DNA from: Lolliginicoccus lacisalsi | Lineage (GTDB): Bacteria > Actinomycetota > Actinomycetes > Mycobacteriales > Mycobacteriaceae | Length of the DNA: 64,000 bases | Reading direction: 5' to 3' | Assembly (NCBI RefSeq): GCF_014841105.1 | Contig: NZ_JACYWE010000003.1 | Location: forward strand, 145,288-209,287 | Part shown: piece after piece, positions 8,762 to 19,201 of the stretch | Layout of the letters: each line of letters opens with the position of its first letter | Position numbering within the stretch: position 1 is the first letter of the stretch | Notes under the pieces: generated by a model | Seen by the model: the letters and a program-made list of their open reading frames with translations, nothing else | The model's database searches: none | Told to the model about the DNA's origin: nothing | Program-made: the position numbers and the translations under genes

Positions 8762-8953
8762 ATGGCGACCTATCGGATTCTCGATCCGGCGGGCGATGTT
8801 TCGGACACGGGGGATTTCGCTAGCGCGGAGGACGCGGTGACGTGGTTTCGCAATCATGAGCCGCGCAAGGGTGAGCTCGGTTGGCGGGCCGAGGTGAAGG
8901 ATGATGAGGGGGAGTGGCACTACTTCGAGGATAGCGAGGAGTACGACGCCTGA
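8762..8953 (+). CDS. Small acidic hypothetical protein
   Basis: 63 residues beginning MATYRILDPAGDVSDTGDFAS. The ATG at 8762 is preceded by a perfect AGGAGG (8747-8752) with 9-nt spacing, which supports it as a real gene and decides against the in-frame TTG at 8756. The protein is acidic, Trp-containing and ends EDSEEYDA. No family recognised. It could be a modulator or a ligand-binding mini-domain; context gives no clue. Confidence 0.7.
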   Translation: MATYRILDPAGDVSDTGDFASAEDAVTWFRNHEPRKGELGWRAEVKDDEGEWHYFEDSEEYDA

Positions 8954-8994
8954 GTCGCCCCCGAACCCTGCCCCGCTACGCCACACTTGAAGCC

Positions 8995-9693
8995 ATGAAG
9001 CCTTTTCCGAACGATTGGTCGCGTGCGCTGGCGATTGTTGCTCATCGGGATGATGTTGAGTACGGCGCCGCCGCTGCGATAGCCCGGTGGGTCCGGGAGG
9101 GCAAGTCGGTTTCCTATGTGATGATCACGAGCGGCGAGCAGGGCATCGAGGGGATGGATCCCGCTGTGTGTGGACCGTTGCGCGAGAAGGAGCAGATCGC
9201 GAGCGCGGCGCGGGTGGGGGTGTCGGATGTGCGTTTCCTGCGGTACCCGGACTTCGTCCTGGAGAATTCACCGGAGTTGCGTGCCGATCTGGTCGCCGTG
9301 ATGCGCGAGTACCAGGCGGAGCTGATCGTGACGTTGAACTTCCGCGATCGTTGGCCGGGCGGGGATTTCGCGAACTCGTCGGATCATGTCAATGCGGGTT
9401 CAGCGATTGTTTCTGCTGCGCAGGAGGCGGGCGGTGTGCGCTGGGTGGCAGCGTGTACATCGCCCGTCTCGACGCATGGCGTGGACGTGAGCGCGTTCGT
9501 GCACGAAGCGGTCGCGTCATTGCAGGAGCATCAGGAGTACTTGCGGGGCCTCGGCCCAGACGATCGGTCGTTGGAGATGATGCAGGAGATCCTCATGCAT
9601 GGCGGCGTGCAGCTGGGCACCGAGGCTGCGGTGGTGTTCGAGCTGATCCCCATCGGAGGCGGCACGAGCGATGGGGATCAGCCTGACAGCTAG
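8995..9693 (+). CDS. PIG-L (LmbE-like) family deacetylase
   Basis: 232 residues. The motif AHRDDVEYG (about 16-24) is the zinc-binding AHPDD(E) site of the LmbE/PIG-L fold, with Arg in place of Pro. SSDHVNAG in the middle supplies the conserved His. Relatives remove acetyl groups from N-acetylglucosaminyl lipids or thiols (MshB, Mca). This protein is shorter than MshB/Mca, so its substrate is open. Its stop overlaps by 4 bp the stop of a converging VOC remnant. Confidence 0.82.
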   Translation: MKPFPNDWSRALAIVAHRDDVEYGAAAAIARWVREGKSVSYVMITSGEQGIEGMDPAVCGPLREKEQIASAARVGVSDVRFLRYPDFVLENSPELRADLVAVMREYQAELIVTLNFRDRWPGGDFANSSDHVNAGSAIVSAAQEAGGVRWVAACTSPVSTHGVDVSAFVHEAVASLQEHQEYLRGLGPDDRSLEMMQEILMHGGVQLGTEAAVVFELIPIGGGTSDGDQPDS

Positions 9694-9893
9694 AAGTACG
9701 GGTGGGTGATGAGCTCGATTCCGTGGCCGGCGGGGGCGCGGAAGTACACTCCGCGGCCGTCGTCCACGAGAAGCGCGTAGTGCTGCATCTGGATCTTGAA
9801 AGGTGGCTCGGCGGACGGGAGCATCGCGCCGTCGTTGATCTGGATGTCGGTGAGGATGCCCCAGGAAGGCGCGTTGCCCGCTGTCCGGCTCAC
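9690..9893 (-). pseudogene. Truncated VOC (glyoxalase-fold) remnant with internal deletion
   Basis: The leftward frame encodes ILTDIQINDGAMLP, PFKIQMQHYALLVDD, then directly GRGVYFRAPAGHGIELITHPYF. In intact VOC proteins of this type about 40 residues lie between the LVDD strand and the GGRGVYF strand. Here they are joined, so one beta-alpha unit is missing. The N-terminal half is also absent: the frame stays open further upstream to about 9979 but has no VOC-like sequence or good start. I read it as a decaying gene. Alternatively a real half-domain protein is made from the GTG at 9893. Confidence 0.55.
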
Positions 9894-9976
9894 TGCATGA
9901 TCGGGTCGCTCATCCGTGCATGGCTGCGAACCGTCCTTGTCAGCGGAGGCCCCTGTGGGCCATTGCGGCCAGAGCC

Positions 9977-10648
9977 CTAGTCGACGTGTTTCTCCTCGCG
10001 GGCCGTCACCTCATCGGTGGGGATGATGAGGAATTCGCGGTCCTCGGCAGTGAGGATCTTGAGGAAGCCGGGCGAGGTTTCCATGACATAGCCGTCTTCG
10101 GTTCGATCGGTCAGGGTGATGTGCTCAAGCGGCACCCAGGGCGTCCGCACCAGTGCGGCGAGCACGAGCACGAGGAGCCCGGTGATGAGCCAGGCGCGGC
10201 GCAGGAGGAGCGTTCCGGCCTGGTGCAGGCGTCCATGGCGGCGCCATCGGTGCAGGCCAACGAGGGTGAGTGTGACGGCGGCGGTGATCGCGAGCAGCCA
10301 CCATTGCTGGTAGGTGACCAGCAGCGATGCGTAAGCGGTGGTGACTACCGCGATCAGTACGAGCGCGCTTCCTCGGTGCGTGGCACTGCCTGGCCAGAGC
10401 AGCCGGAGCAGAGGCAGCGGGGCGATGAGGGCGAGTGCGATGCCGGTGAAGAGTGGTTCGCCCATGAGCGTTCCGACAAGGATGCCGAAGCCTTCATTGA
10501 GGTCAACGGTGTGGATAACGGCGAACGCGACGTTCCAGTTGTAGTCGCAGACGGCCAGTAGTCGCAGCAGCAGGAACAGGAACAGTGCCCCAGTGCCGGT
10601 GATCAGCGCGCCCGATGTGGATTCGCGCGCGGGCTCGATGCTGGACAT
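9977..10648 (-). CDS. Integral membrane protein, unknown function
   Basis: 223 residues with about five hydrophobic spans (residues roughly 14-36, 58-82, 92-113, 117-134, 152-170), then a soluble C-terminal tail of about 50 residues (HITLTDRTEDGYVMETSPGF...). No family recognised. The start ATG (10648) has no Shine-Dalgarno sequence; a TACGAT box ends 7 nt before it, so the mRNA is probably leaderless. Confidence 0.7.
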   Translation of the reverse strand: MSSIEPARESTSGALITGTGALFLFLLLRLLAVCDYNWNVAFAVIHTVDLNEGFGILVGTLMGEPLFTGIALALIAPLPLLRLLWPGSATHRGSALVLIAVVTTAYASLLVTYQQWWLLAITAAVTLTLVGLHRWRRHGRLHQAGTLLLRRAWLITGLLVLVLAALVRTPWVPLEHITLTDRTEDGYVMETSPGFLKILTAEDREFLIIPTDEVTAREEKHVD

Positions 10649-10661
10649 GGCCAGGATCGTA
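10649..10661 (-). promoter_or_regulatory. Leaderless -10 box of the membrane protein gene
   Basis: TACGAT (10661-10656 on the minus strand), 7 nt, then the ATG at 10648. The spacing places the transcription start at the start codon. Confidence 0.5.
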
Positions 10662-10755
10662 GTTCACCGCGCATGGGTGCGAGGAGTTGTTCGCTCTGCC
10701 CTGCCGTGGTCGATCAACCGGAGCGGATCAGCCGTGGTCGATCAACCGTGGTGGG

Positions 10756-10938
10756 TCAGCCGGGGCAGATACATCCACGGTGCAGCGTGTGCTCGCGGGT
10801 GGCGCGGCAGTAGCGCGAGGCGATCGCATCGTGAGTGGCGCTGGAGTGGCCGCACATATCGCACGTGTCGGGGCGTGATTCGCCAGCTATTTCCGTGTCC
10901 GTGGCAGTGGCTTTGGTGGGAGCGAGTGTCTGGCTCAT
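10756..10938 (-). CDS. RGCVC-type cysteine-rich mini-protein
   Basis: 60 residues: a polar leader, then CDMCGHSSATHDAIASRYC, then an ending in RGCICPG. Five cysteines and two histidines in a C-x2-C-x-H...H...C...RGCxC pattern match the small actinobacterial RGCVC family as I remember it; its function is unknown, with metal binding or peptide maturation as candidates. The ATG at 10938 has AGGAAG upstream. It was chosen over a longer frame that runs through the inverted repeat to the right. Confidence 0.6.
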   Translation of the reverse strand: MSQTLAPTKATATDTEIAGESRPDTCDMCGHSSATHDAIASRYCRATREHTLHRGCICPG

Positions 10939-11315
10939 GAGAAGCTTCCTGACTGCCTGAGTCGGTAACCGATCAGGCGTATCACGCGCCTCCCGCAGGG
11001 GCAGGTGCCCGCTGCTTGAAATGGGTGCGCCCCTCAACCCTACGCTGTGGGAGGCTGAGGCAGTGGCCGCTCGGGGGTGTGCAGCTCCGGCGGCGGCGGG
11101 AATCTGCGAGCGAGAGTCAACAGGTGTCCGATTTTTGGGCGGGATTTGTTGACTCTCGCTCGCAGATTTTTTGGGGGGCGTTGGACGAGCGCCGCCAGCC
11201 AATCGCCAGGACTTCACGCGCCCCTGCGGCGGTGGACCATGTCTTCGATAGTCGGTTTGGTGCCCTCTCGGACATTGGCCATTACGGCATGTTGATGCCG
11301 GCGAGGCCACCGACG
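10939..11315. other. Intergenic region holding inverted repeat family 2
   Basis: 377 bp between the RGCVC mini-gene and the AbiEi-like gene, both leftward. Its main feature is the 68-bp inverted repeat at 11101-11168. No other coding or RNA signal is convincing. Confidence 0.6.
11101..11168. repeat. Inverted repeat family 2, copy a (68 bp, perfect 22-bp arms)
   Basis: Arms at 11101-11122 and 11147-11168 are perfect reverse complements, beginning AATCTGCGAGCGAGAGTCAA. The spacer is 24 nt and a run of six T follows on the plus strand. A second copy of the same total length lies at 12542-12609; the two bracket the AbiEi-like gene. Copy a is 147 bp past that gene's stop codon. Confidence 0.9.
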
Positions 11316-12398
11316 CTAGCGGAGGTCCGTCCACCAGTGCGGCGGCAACCGGGCATCCTGCGGATGAGGGCTCGGCCAGTCCTCCGGCAACGGCTCGAAC
11401 GGCCCACGATCAGGATCGTGCTTCCACCAGCGGATCGGCTCCGCGCGCATGGGATTGGCGGCCAGCAGGCCAGCGAACCTCGACGCTAGCTCGTCGGGGT
11501 TGCCGCGCGTGTGCTGCCAGGTGTAACGGCATAGGTCGAGCGAGAGCTTCTGCCGTAGAAACCATTCCCGTTCCTGCTGGTCAGCGACTATGCGTGCGGC
11601 ATCGGGCCGGTCGTTGTACTTGATGGCACCGTCGGCCTCGAACCCTGCCCAGTGGTACGGCCACAATCCATCGAGCCGGAACCGCGGCTTGGTATCACCG
11701 ACCCACGCGTTCGGAACCGGAACGGGCAAGCCGCCCAAGTAGGCGGCGAACCGGCCCAAGGATTCCAGCGGTGACTCCGCAAGTCCCGATGCATGATCTG
11801 CCACCCAGCGGGCCCGCTCGATCCCTGCCCGGCCCCGGAAATCCTTGATGCAGCCAGTGAGGCTCGCGCCTCGGCGCAACGCTTGATCCGCCACCGCTAG
11901 CGCATCGGGCATGCGCGGCGACAAGGCGATCGTGCACGCAGCATGCCCTACCGTCGTCGCGGGCACGCCAGCGTAGTGCCGCAGCCGATTCTCGGGAATT
12001 GGTTCCACACGCGTGCGGCCATACGCGCACTTCGTCACCCCGCTCAATCGCGTGCCCGGACGCACGACCAACGGCAACCGGGGTGGCCTCCCCATCGTGG
12101 GCAACCCATTCACCGGCGCCGCTGACCAGCCTGCGAGGTAGGAGCCTGGCAGCCCGGATCCCACGAATGCGCGCGAAGCCAGGGCGAACTGCTCCCAGTC
12201 CGATAGTCGCTGGTAGACCACTGGATCGACGTAAGCACCCTGCGCGAGGCGAGCAAGGAGACCGCGCGAACATAACTGTTGCGCGGGCTGGCGCGAGATG
12301 CCCTCGCCGACGCGGACCAGACCGTCGTTCGCCGCGAGGAGATTCTCCACCGCGCGGGGCAGCTGGTCACCGCGTAGCGGGTTTCGTGAGGGTGGCAT
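11316..12398 (-). CDS. AbiEi-like antitoxin-domain protein with PD-(D/E)XK-like C-terminus
   Basis: 360 residues. Residues about 20-60 form a winged-helix-like segment (GLVRVGEGISRQPAQQL...GLLARLAQGAYVD), the N-terminal domain of type IV (AbiEi) antitoxins. The C-terminal half has ESPLESLGRFA (208-218), LDGLWPYHWAGFEADG (242-257) and Lys260, an E...D...ExD..K layout like the DUF559/Vsr-type nuclease fold. No AbiEii nucleotidyltransferase gene is nearby, so this is the common orphan actinobacterial form, not a standard toxin-antitoxin pair. Inverted repeats of family 2 lie on both sides. Confidence 0.75.
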   Translation of the reverse strand: MPPSRNPLRGDQLPRAVENLLAANDGLVRVGEGISRQPAQQLCSRGLLARLAQGAYVDPVVYQRLSDWEQFALASRAFVGSGLPGSYLAGWSAAPVNGLPTMGRPPRLPLVVRPGTRLSGVTKCAYGRTRVEPIPENRLRHYAGVPATTVGHAACTIALSPRMPDALAVADQALRRGASLTGCIKDFRGRAGIERARWVADHASGLAESPLESLGRFAAYLGGLPVPVPNAWVGDTKPRFRLDGLWPYHWAGFEADGAIKYNDRPDAARIVADQQEREWFLRQKLSLDLCRYTWQHTRGNPDELASRFAGLLAANPMRAEPIRWWKHDPDRGPFEPLPEDWPSPHPQDARLPPHWWTDLR

Positions 12399-12541
12399 GG
12401 CAATGCAGCCTGCCGGGAGCTGGTGGCGCGCGCATCTTCCTGCAGCGTTCCTGTGGACAATCCTCGGCTTGTGGACAACTTCGTCGGTGCGGCTGGTGCT
12501 ACGGCTGCGGGGCCGGGCGACGCCTTGCCCCGCCCCGGCGA

Positions 12542-12609
12542 AATCTGCGAGCGAAAGTCAATTAGAACCCGGCAAATCGGGCGCTTTGGTGGACTTTCAC
12601 TCGCAGATT
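12542..12609. repeat. Inverted repeat family 2, copy b (68 bp)
   Basis: Arms AATCTGCGAGCGAAAGTCA (12542-12560) and the complementary stretch 12591-12609 pair with one internal mismatch and a frayed end. Total length is 68 bp, exactly as in copy a. It begins 33 bp past the stop codon of the leftward ABC permease gene. Confidence 0.88.
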
Positions 12610-12641
12610 CGGGCGAGGGGCAGATTCGAGCAAAGGGGGAA

Positions 12642-14276
12642 CTACTTCGATTCCAGGTCGCGGCGGCGGAATCCGGCGATCCCGGCGGCGGCGAGGGAGA
12701 GGGCGATCGCGGTGAGGGCGATCAGTGGTGTCCATTCGAGGTCGGCGGCGGGCAGGTCGGGGATGTAGCCGAAGGGGGAGTAGCGGTGGGTCCATTCGGG
12801 GAAGCCGAGGATGCCGCCGAGGTAGACGACGATGATGCCGTATACGGGGACGATCCAGCCGAGGGCGAGCAGGCGTGGGGCGAGGCCGTAGAGGGCTGCG
12901 GCGACACCGACGGCGACCCAGATGGCGGGGATGTGGGCGAGCGCGGCGCCGAGGACTTTGGTGAGGAAGCCGATGTCGCCGGTGACGAGGGCGCCGGAGC
13001 CACCCATGCCGATGGCGGTGATGATGGCGAGGATGGCGCTGGAGCCGAGGGCGATGGTGAGGTGGCTGGTCATCCAGTGCTGGCGGGAGACGCCGGTGGC
13101 GAGGATGGGTTCGGCGCGGCCCGCGGCTTCCTCGCTGTGCATGCGGTTGACGGCGAGGACGGCTTGGGCGGAGATGACGATGGACAGGAAGGTGATGAGC
13201 ATGGCGACGTAGGAGTCGACGAGGGTGGATCCGGGGATCTGGGCGATGATGTCGCCGAGGGCGGCGATCTGCTCGATCATGTCCTCGATGCCGTCGATGA
13301 GCATGCCGTAGGACGCTCCGAAGAGCAGCATGCCGATGGTCCAGCCGATGAGGGAGGCGCGATGGAGCCGGTTGGCGAGGCCGAGGGGCGTGCCGAGGAG
13401 GGGGCTGGCGGTGGCGGCTCCGCGGCGGGCGGCGCGCAGGCCGGCGCCGACATCGCGCTGGGTGCTGAGCCGGTATCCGATGGCGATGAGGGCGGCGGCG
13501 ATGCCGAGGGCGAGCAGGAGTGGCCACCAGCGCTGGTCGGTGGCGTAGGGGCGGGATGCCTGGCCCCAGTAGAGGGGCGAGAGCCAGCTGCTGTTGTTGT
13601 CGCCGATGTCGCCGAAGGCGCGCAGGACGTAGGCGATGCCGAGGGTGGCGAGGGCTAGGCCGGTGGCGCCGCGTCCGAACTCGGTGATCTGGACGGTGAT
13701 GGCGGTGATGCCGGCGAAGACGATTCCGGCGGCGGCGATGCTGAGGCCGTAGAGGAGCGACCCGACGGGGGTGATGCCCTCGAGGCCGGTGGCGGCGAGC
13801 CCCGCCGCGGTGAGAAGCCCGGCGATGAGGCTGGTGCCGGTGACGATGATGAGCGCTGCGGTGAGGGTGGCGTGGCGGCCGACGACATTGGAGCGGACGA
13901 GCTCGGCGCGGCCTGCCTCTTCCTCCGCGCGCGTGTGGCGCACGAGCTGCAGGATGCTCATGAGCCCGAAGATGAGCGCTGTCATGACGGTCATCTGGTG
14001 GCCAATCATGATGCCGAAGTGGTAGTCGGCGGGCTGGTAGTTGCGACCGACCATGCCGATCATGGCGGGCAGCTCGGCGAGCCGCGCGACGGTGTCGCGG
14101 TCGGCGGCAGTGGGGTAGGTCTGCTCGAAGCTCGAGACGCTGGAGAGGGTGAAGAGGGTGAGCCCGGCGATCCAGAGGGGCAGCCGGATGCGGTCGCGGC
14201 GCAGCGCCAGTCGGGTGAGCGTCCAGGTCCCGGTGAGGGCGTGGCGGGATCGCTCGGGCGCGTGGGTGGTGGTCAT
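12642..14276 (-). CDS. ABC transporter permease, polyketide/antibiotic exporter type
   Basis: 544 residues with about twelve hydrophobic spans in two similar halves (each carries a conserved segment: [21 protein letters not shown] in the first and [21 protein letters not shown] in the second). This fused, double-length ABC-2 layout is typical of the actinobacterial exporter-of-polyketide-antibiotics family. The start ATG (14276) overlaps the TGA of the ATPase gene. With the ATPase it would make a membrane efflux pump controlled by the divergent GbsR-type regulator. Confidence 0.88.
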   Translation of the reverse strand: MTTTHAPERSRHALTGTWTLTRLALRRDRIRLPLWIAGLTLFTLSSVSSFEQTYPTAADRDTVARLAELPAMIGMVGRNYQPADYHFGIMIGHQMTVMTALIFGLMSILQLVRHTRAEEEAGRAELVRSNVVGRHATLTAALIIVTGTSLIAGLLTAAGLAATGLEGITPVGSLLYGLSIAAAGIVFAGITAITVQITEFGRGATGLALATLGIAYVLRAFGDIGDNNSSWLSPLYWGQASRPYATDQRWWPLLLALGIAAALIAIGYRLSTQRDVGAGLRAARRGAATASPLLGTPLGLANRLHRASLIGWTIGMLLFGASYGMLIDGIEDMIEQIAALGDIIAQIPGSTLVDSYVAMLITFLSIVISAQAVLAVNRMHSEEAAGRAEPILATGVSRQHWMTSHLTIALGSSAILAIITAIGMGGSGALVTGDIGFLTKVLGAALAHIPAIWVAVGVAAALYGLAPRLLALGWIVPVYGIIVVYLGGILGFPEWTHRYSPFGYIPDLPAADLEWTPLIALTAIALSLAAAGIAGFRRRDLESK

Positions 14277-15178
14277 GCCGTGGCTCCGTTGGTGAGCTCG
14301 TTCTGGTAGTGCTGCAGCATCAGTTCCTCGAGCGTCGGCGGGTGGCTGGTGATGCCGCGGATGCCGAGGGTGGCGAGCTCGCGCATGACGGTGTCGAGGT
14401 GGTTGCCGTCGACGGAGAAGCGGATTCCTCCGTGCTCCTCGGTGAGGTCGTGGACGCCGTCGAGGCGTGCGAGCCCGGCGGCGGGCTGGTCGGTGATCGC
14501 CTCGACAGTGGTGCGGGTGAGGTGGCGCATGTCGTCGAGGGTTCCGGTCTGCACGATCTTGCCCTGGCGGATGATGCTGATGCGGTCGCAGAGCTTCTCG
14601 ACCTGGGCGAGGATGTGGCTGGAGAGCAGCACGGTGGTGCCACGGCCGGTGGCTTCGTGGATGAAGTCCTGGAAGACGGTCTCCATGAGGGGGTCGAGCC
14701 CGGCGGTGGGCGCGTCGAGGAGGAGCAGGTCGACGTCGGAGGCGAGGGCGGAGATGATGGCGACTTTTTGCCGGTTGCCCTTGGAGTAGGTGCGGCCCTT
14801 CTTGGTGGGGTCGAGGTCGAATCGCTCGATGAGCGCGGCGCGGCGGGCGGTGTTGATCCCGCCGCGGAGGCGGGCGAGGAGGTCGATGGCCTCGCCGCCG
14901 GTGAGGTTTGGCCACAGCTCGACGTCGCCGGGAACGTAGGCGAGGCGGCGGTGCAGGGGGACGGCGTCGCGCCAGGGATCCTTGCCGAGGAGGGTGGTGG
15001 TGCCGGAGTCGGCGCGCTGGAGGCCGAGGAGGATGCGGATGGTGGTGGACTTCCCGGCGCCGTTGGGGCCGAGGAAGCCGTGGACCTCGCCGGGCTCGAC
15101 GTGCAGGTCGAGGTGGTCGAGGGCGCGGACGGTGCCGAAGGTCTTGACGACATTGTGCATGTCGATTGCCGCAGTCAT
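14273..15178 (-). CDS. ABC transporter ATP-binding protein of the exporter
   Basis: 301 residues from the ATG at 15178. Walker [11 protein letters not shown], a signature region degenerate as YSKGNRQKV, Walker [14 protein letters not shown] (Ala replaces the catalytic-loop Glu position of the usual DEPT) and H-loop SSH. The degenerate signature and DAPT are usual in the polyketide-exporter ATPases. An upstream in-frame ATG (15199) would put the start inside the promoter palindrome, so I prefer 15178, which sits 7 nt after a perfect -10 box and would be leaderless. Confidence 0.88.
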   Translation of the reverse strand: MTAAIDMHNVVKTFGTVRALDHLDLHVEPGEVHGFLGPNGAGKSTTIRILLGLQRADSGTTTLLGKDPWRDAVPLHRRLAYVPGDVELWPNLTGGEAIDLLARLRGGINTARRAALIERFDLDPTKKGRTYSKGNRQKVAIISALASDVDLLLLDAPTAGLDPLMETVFQDFIHEATGRGTTVLLSSHILAQVEKLCDRISIIRQGKIVQTGTLDDMRHLTRTTVEAITDQPAAGLARLDGVHDLTEEHGGIRFSVDGNHLDTVMRELATLGIRGITSHPPTLEELMLQHYQNELTNGATA

Positions 15179-15185
15179 GGTGTCG

Positions 15186-15215
15186 ATAATACACAGCATT
15201 CACTAAAGTGTGAAT
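15186..15215 (-). promoter_or_regulatory. Exporter promoter with overlapping palindromic operator
   Basis: On the minus strand: TTCACA (-35, 15214-15209), 17 nt, TATTAT (-10, 15191-15186), 7 nt, ATG. The palindrome ATTCAC-N6-GTGAAT (15198-15215) covers the -35 box. A dimeric regulator bound there would block polymerase; the divergent GbsR/MarR gene is the obvious candidate. Confidence 0.72.
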
Positions 15216-15301
15216 AGTATGAATCTTGTTACGATAGTGCCAAGGGGCGCCGAGGCGGCAACGGGGGAGCGGGCGGTCAACGGTTCGAGCAAGGAGCGGG
15301 C

Positions 15302-15793
15302 ATGGACGAGGCGGACAACCACGAGGCAGTGCTGCGATTCACCGAGAAGCTCGCGATCCTGCTGAGCGAGTCCGGCATGCCCCGCATGTCGGCCCGGGTC
15401 TTCGCGTACGTGCTCGCCGATGATGCCGACACCTACACCGCGCGCGATCTTGCGGAGGGCCTGCGCGTGAGCCCGGCGGCGATCTCGGGGGCGGTTCGCC
15501 AGCTCGTCCAGGCCGGGTTGCTCGCGCGCGGCAGGGAGCCGGGGGAGCGCTCGGACTTCTACCGGATCGACGACGATGATGTGTGGGGCACGATCATGGC
15601 GCAGCGCAAGCCGTTCCTCGAGCGCTACATCGAGCTGCTCACCGAGGGTGCCCGCGAGATCGGAGCGACGCGAGCAGGCGGGCGGCGGCTCGAGGAGACC
15701 ATCGAGTTCTACCGCTTCATGGACGAGGAGCTCGGCCTCACCCTCGAGCGCTGGAAAGACCGCCGCGCGCGCTGGGTTGCCGGCCACAGCTAG
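15302..15793 (+). CDS. GbsR/MarR family transcriptional regulator
   Basis: 163 residues: N-terminal helix (RFTEKLAILLSESGMPRMSARVFAYVLADD), winged helix (TYTARDLAEGLRVSPAAISGAVRQLVQAGLLARGREPGERSDFYRI, about 43-88), and a C-terminal dimer helix. The GMPRMSARVFA start is characteristic of the GbsR branch. Ribosome site AAGGAG ends 5 nt before the ATG. It is divergent from the exporter operon, with a palindrome on the exporter's -35 box, so it probably represses efflux until a ligand binds. Confidence 0.88.
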   Translation: MDEADNHEAVLRFTEKLAILLSESGMPRMSARVFAYVLADDADTYTARDLAEGLRVSPAAISGAVRQLVQAGLLARGREPGERSDFYRIDDDDVWGTIMAQRKPFLERYIELLTEGAREIGATRAGGRRLEETIEFYRFMDEELGLTLERWKDRRARWVAGHS

Positions 15794-15822
15794 GTCTCCC
15801 ACGCGAACCGGGGCAGATGCCG

Positions 15823-15893
15823 CAAACGCGATAGAAACGCCAGGGATTTCCGGGCGATTTCTATCGCGTTTGACGGTATCGGGTGCGTTTGCC
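15823..15893 (+). repeat. Inverted repeat family 1, copy A (50 bp plus conserved tail)
   Basis: Arms CAAACGCGATAGAAA (15823-15837) and its exact complement (15858-15872), 20-nt spacer, then the tail ACGGTATCGGGTGCGTTTGC. It lies 30 bp after the GbsR-type gene's stop, between converging genes. Orientation follows the upstream gene. Confidence 0.92.
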
Positions 15894-15986
15894 GGCCACC
15901 GCCGCTAGCCACCGCCGCCAGCAGCGCCAGCGACCAGCAACCTCCGCCAGCGACCAGTCGCCGCTAGCAGCGTCGGCCGCCGAGGC

Positions 15987-18668
<2,682 letters not shown>

Positions 18669-18721
18669 GCCGGAAAGTTCGACCTGCAAGAGATCAACGC
18701 CGATATTTCCAGGAGGAAACC

Positions 18722-19117
18722 ATGGAGCTAGGCATCACCACCGAAGTCACTCTGCCGTTCGATGAGGCAGTCGAGAAGACCCGCGCAGCCCTGGCCGATC
18801 AGGGCTTCGGCATCCTCACCGAGATCGACATGAAGGCCACCTTGAAGAAGAAGATCGACAAGGACATCGAGAACTACCTCATCCTTGGCGCGTGCAACCC
18901 GCCGCTGGCTCATCGGGCGGTCAGCGCTGATGCGCAGATCGGCTTGCTGCTGCCCTGCAACGTCATCGTGCGCGACCACCGCGACAAGCCTGGCACCGTT
19001 GTCGTCGAGGCCATGAACCCCGACATCATGGTCACGGTCACCGGGAAGGAAGCCCTAGAGGAGGTCGCGAGCGATGCGGGGACCCGCCTGCGTACCGCGA
19101 TCGCCGCGATCAGCTAG
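18722..19117 (+). CDS. DUF302 family protein
   Basis: 131 residues. VTLPFDEAVEKTRAALADQGFGILTEIDM near the start and YLILGACNPPLAHRAV in the middle are the two signature segments of DUF302, a small alpha-beta domain of unknown function often found near redox and sulfur genes. AGGAGG lies 5 nt before the ATG at 18722. It is the second gene of the MMPL operon and ends at a strong two-way terminator. Confidence 0.88.
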   Translation: MELGITTEVTLPFDEAVEKTRAALADQGFGILTEIDMKATLKKKIDKDIENYLILGACNPPLAHRAVSADAQIGLLLPCNVIVRDHRDKPGTVVVEAMNPDIMVTVTGKEALEEVASDAGTRLRTAIAAIS

Positions 19118-19124
19118 CTCCTCG

Positions 19125-19180
19125 CCCCACCAGGAAGCGCCACCCCTGCCAATTTGCAGGGGTGGCGCTTTCTGGTGGGG
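19125..19180. terminator. Bidirectional terminator between converging genes
   Basis: A 25-bp stem (19125-19149 with 19156-19180) has one weak pair and a 6-nt loop CAATTT. It begins 7 bp after the DUF302 stop and ends 21 bp before the MBL-rhodanese stop, so it can serve both strands. Confidence 0.85.
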
Positions 19181-19201
19181 TCGGCGCGCGTCCAGGGCTG
19201 C

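Noticed and set aside
11316..12398. Type IV AbiE toxin-antitoxin pair
   Set aside because: No nucleotidyltransferase (AbiEii) gene is next to it on either side.
12642..15203. 853-residue leftward frame across the exporter
   Set aside because: The ATPase lies in another frame (14273-15178). The extra N-terminal part is Arg/Pro/His-rich shadow; the permease starts at 14276.
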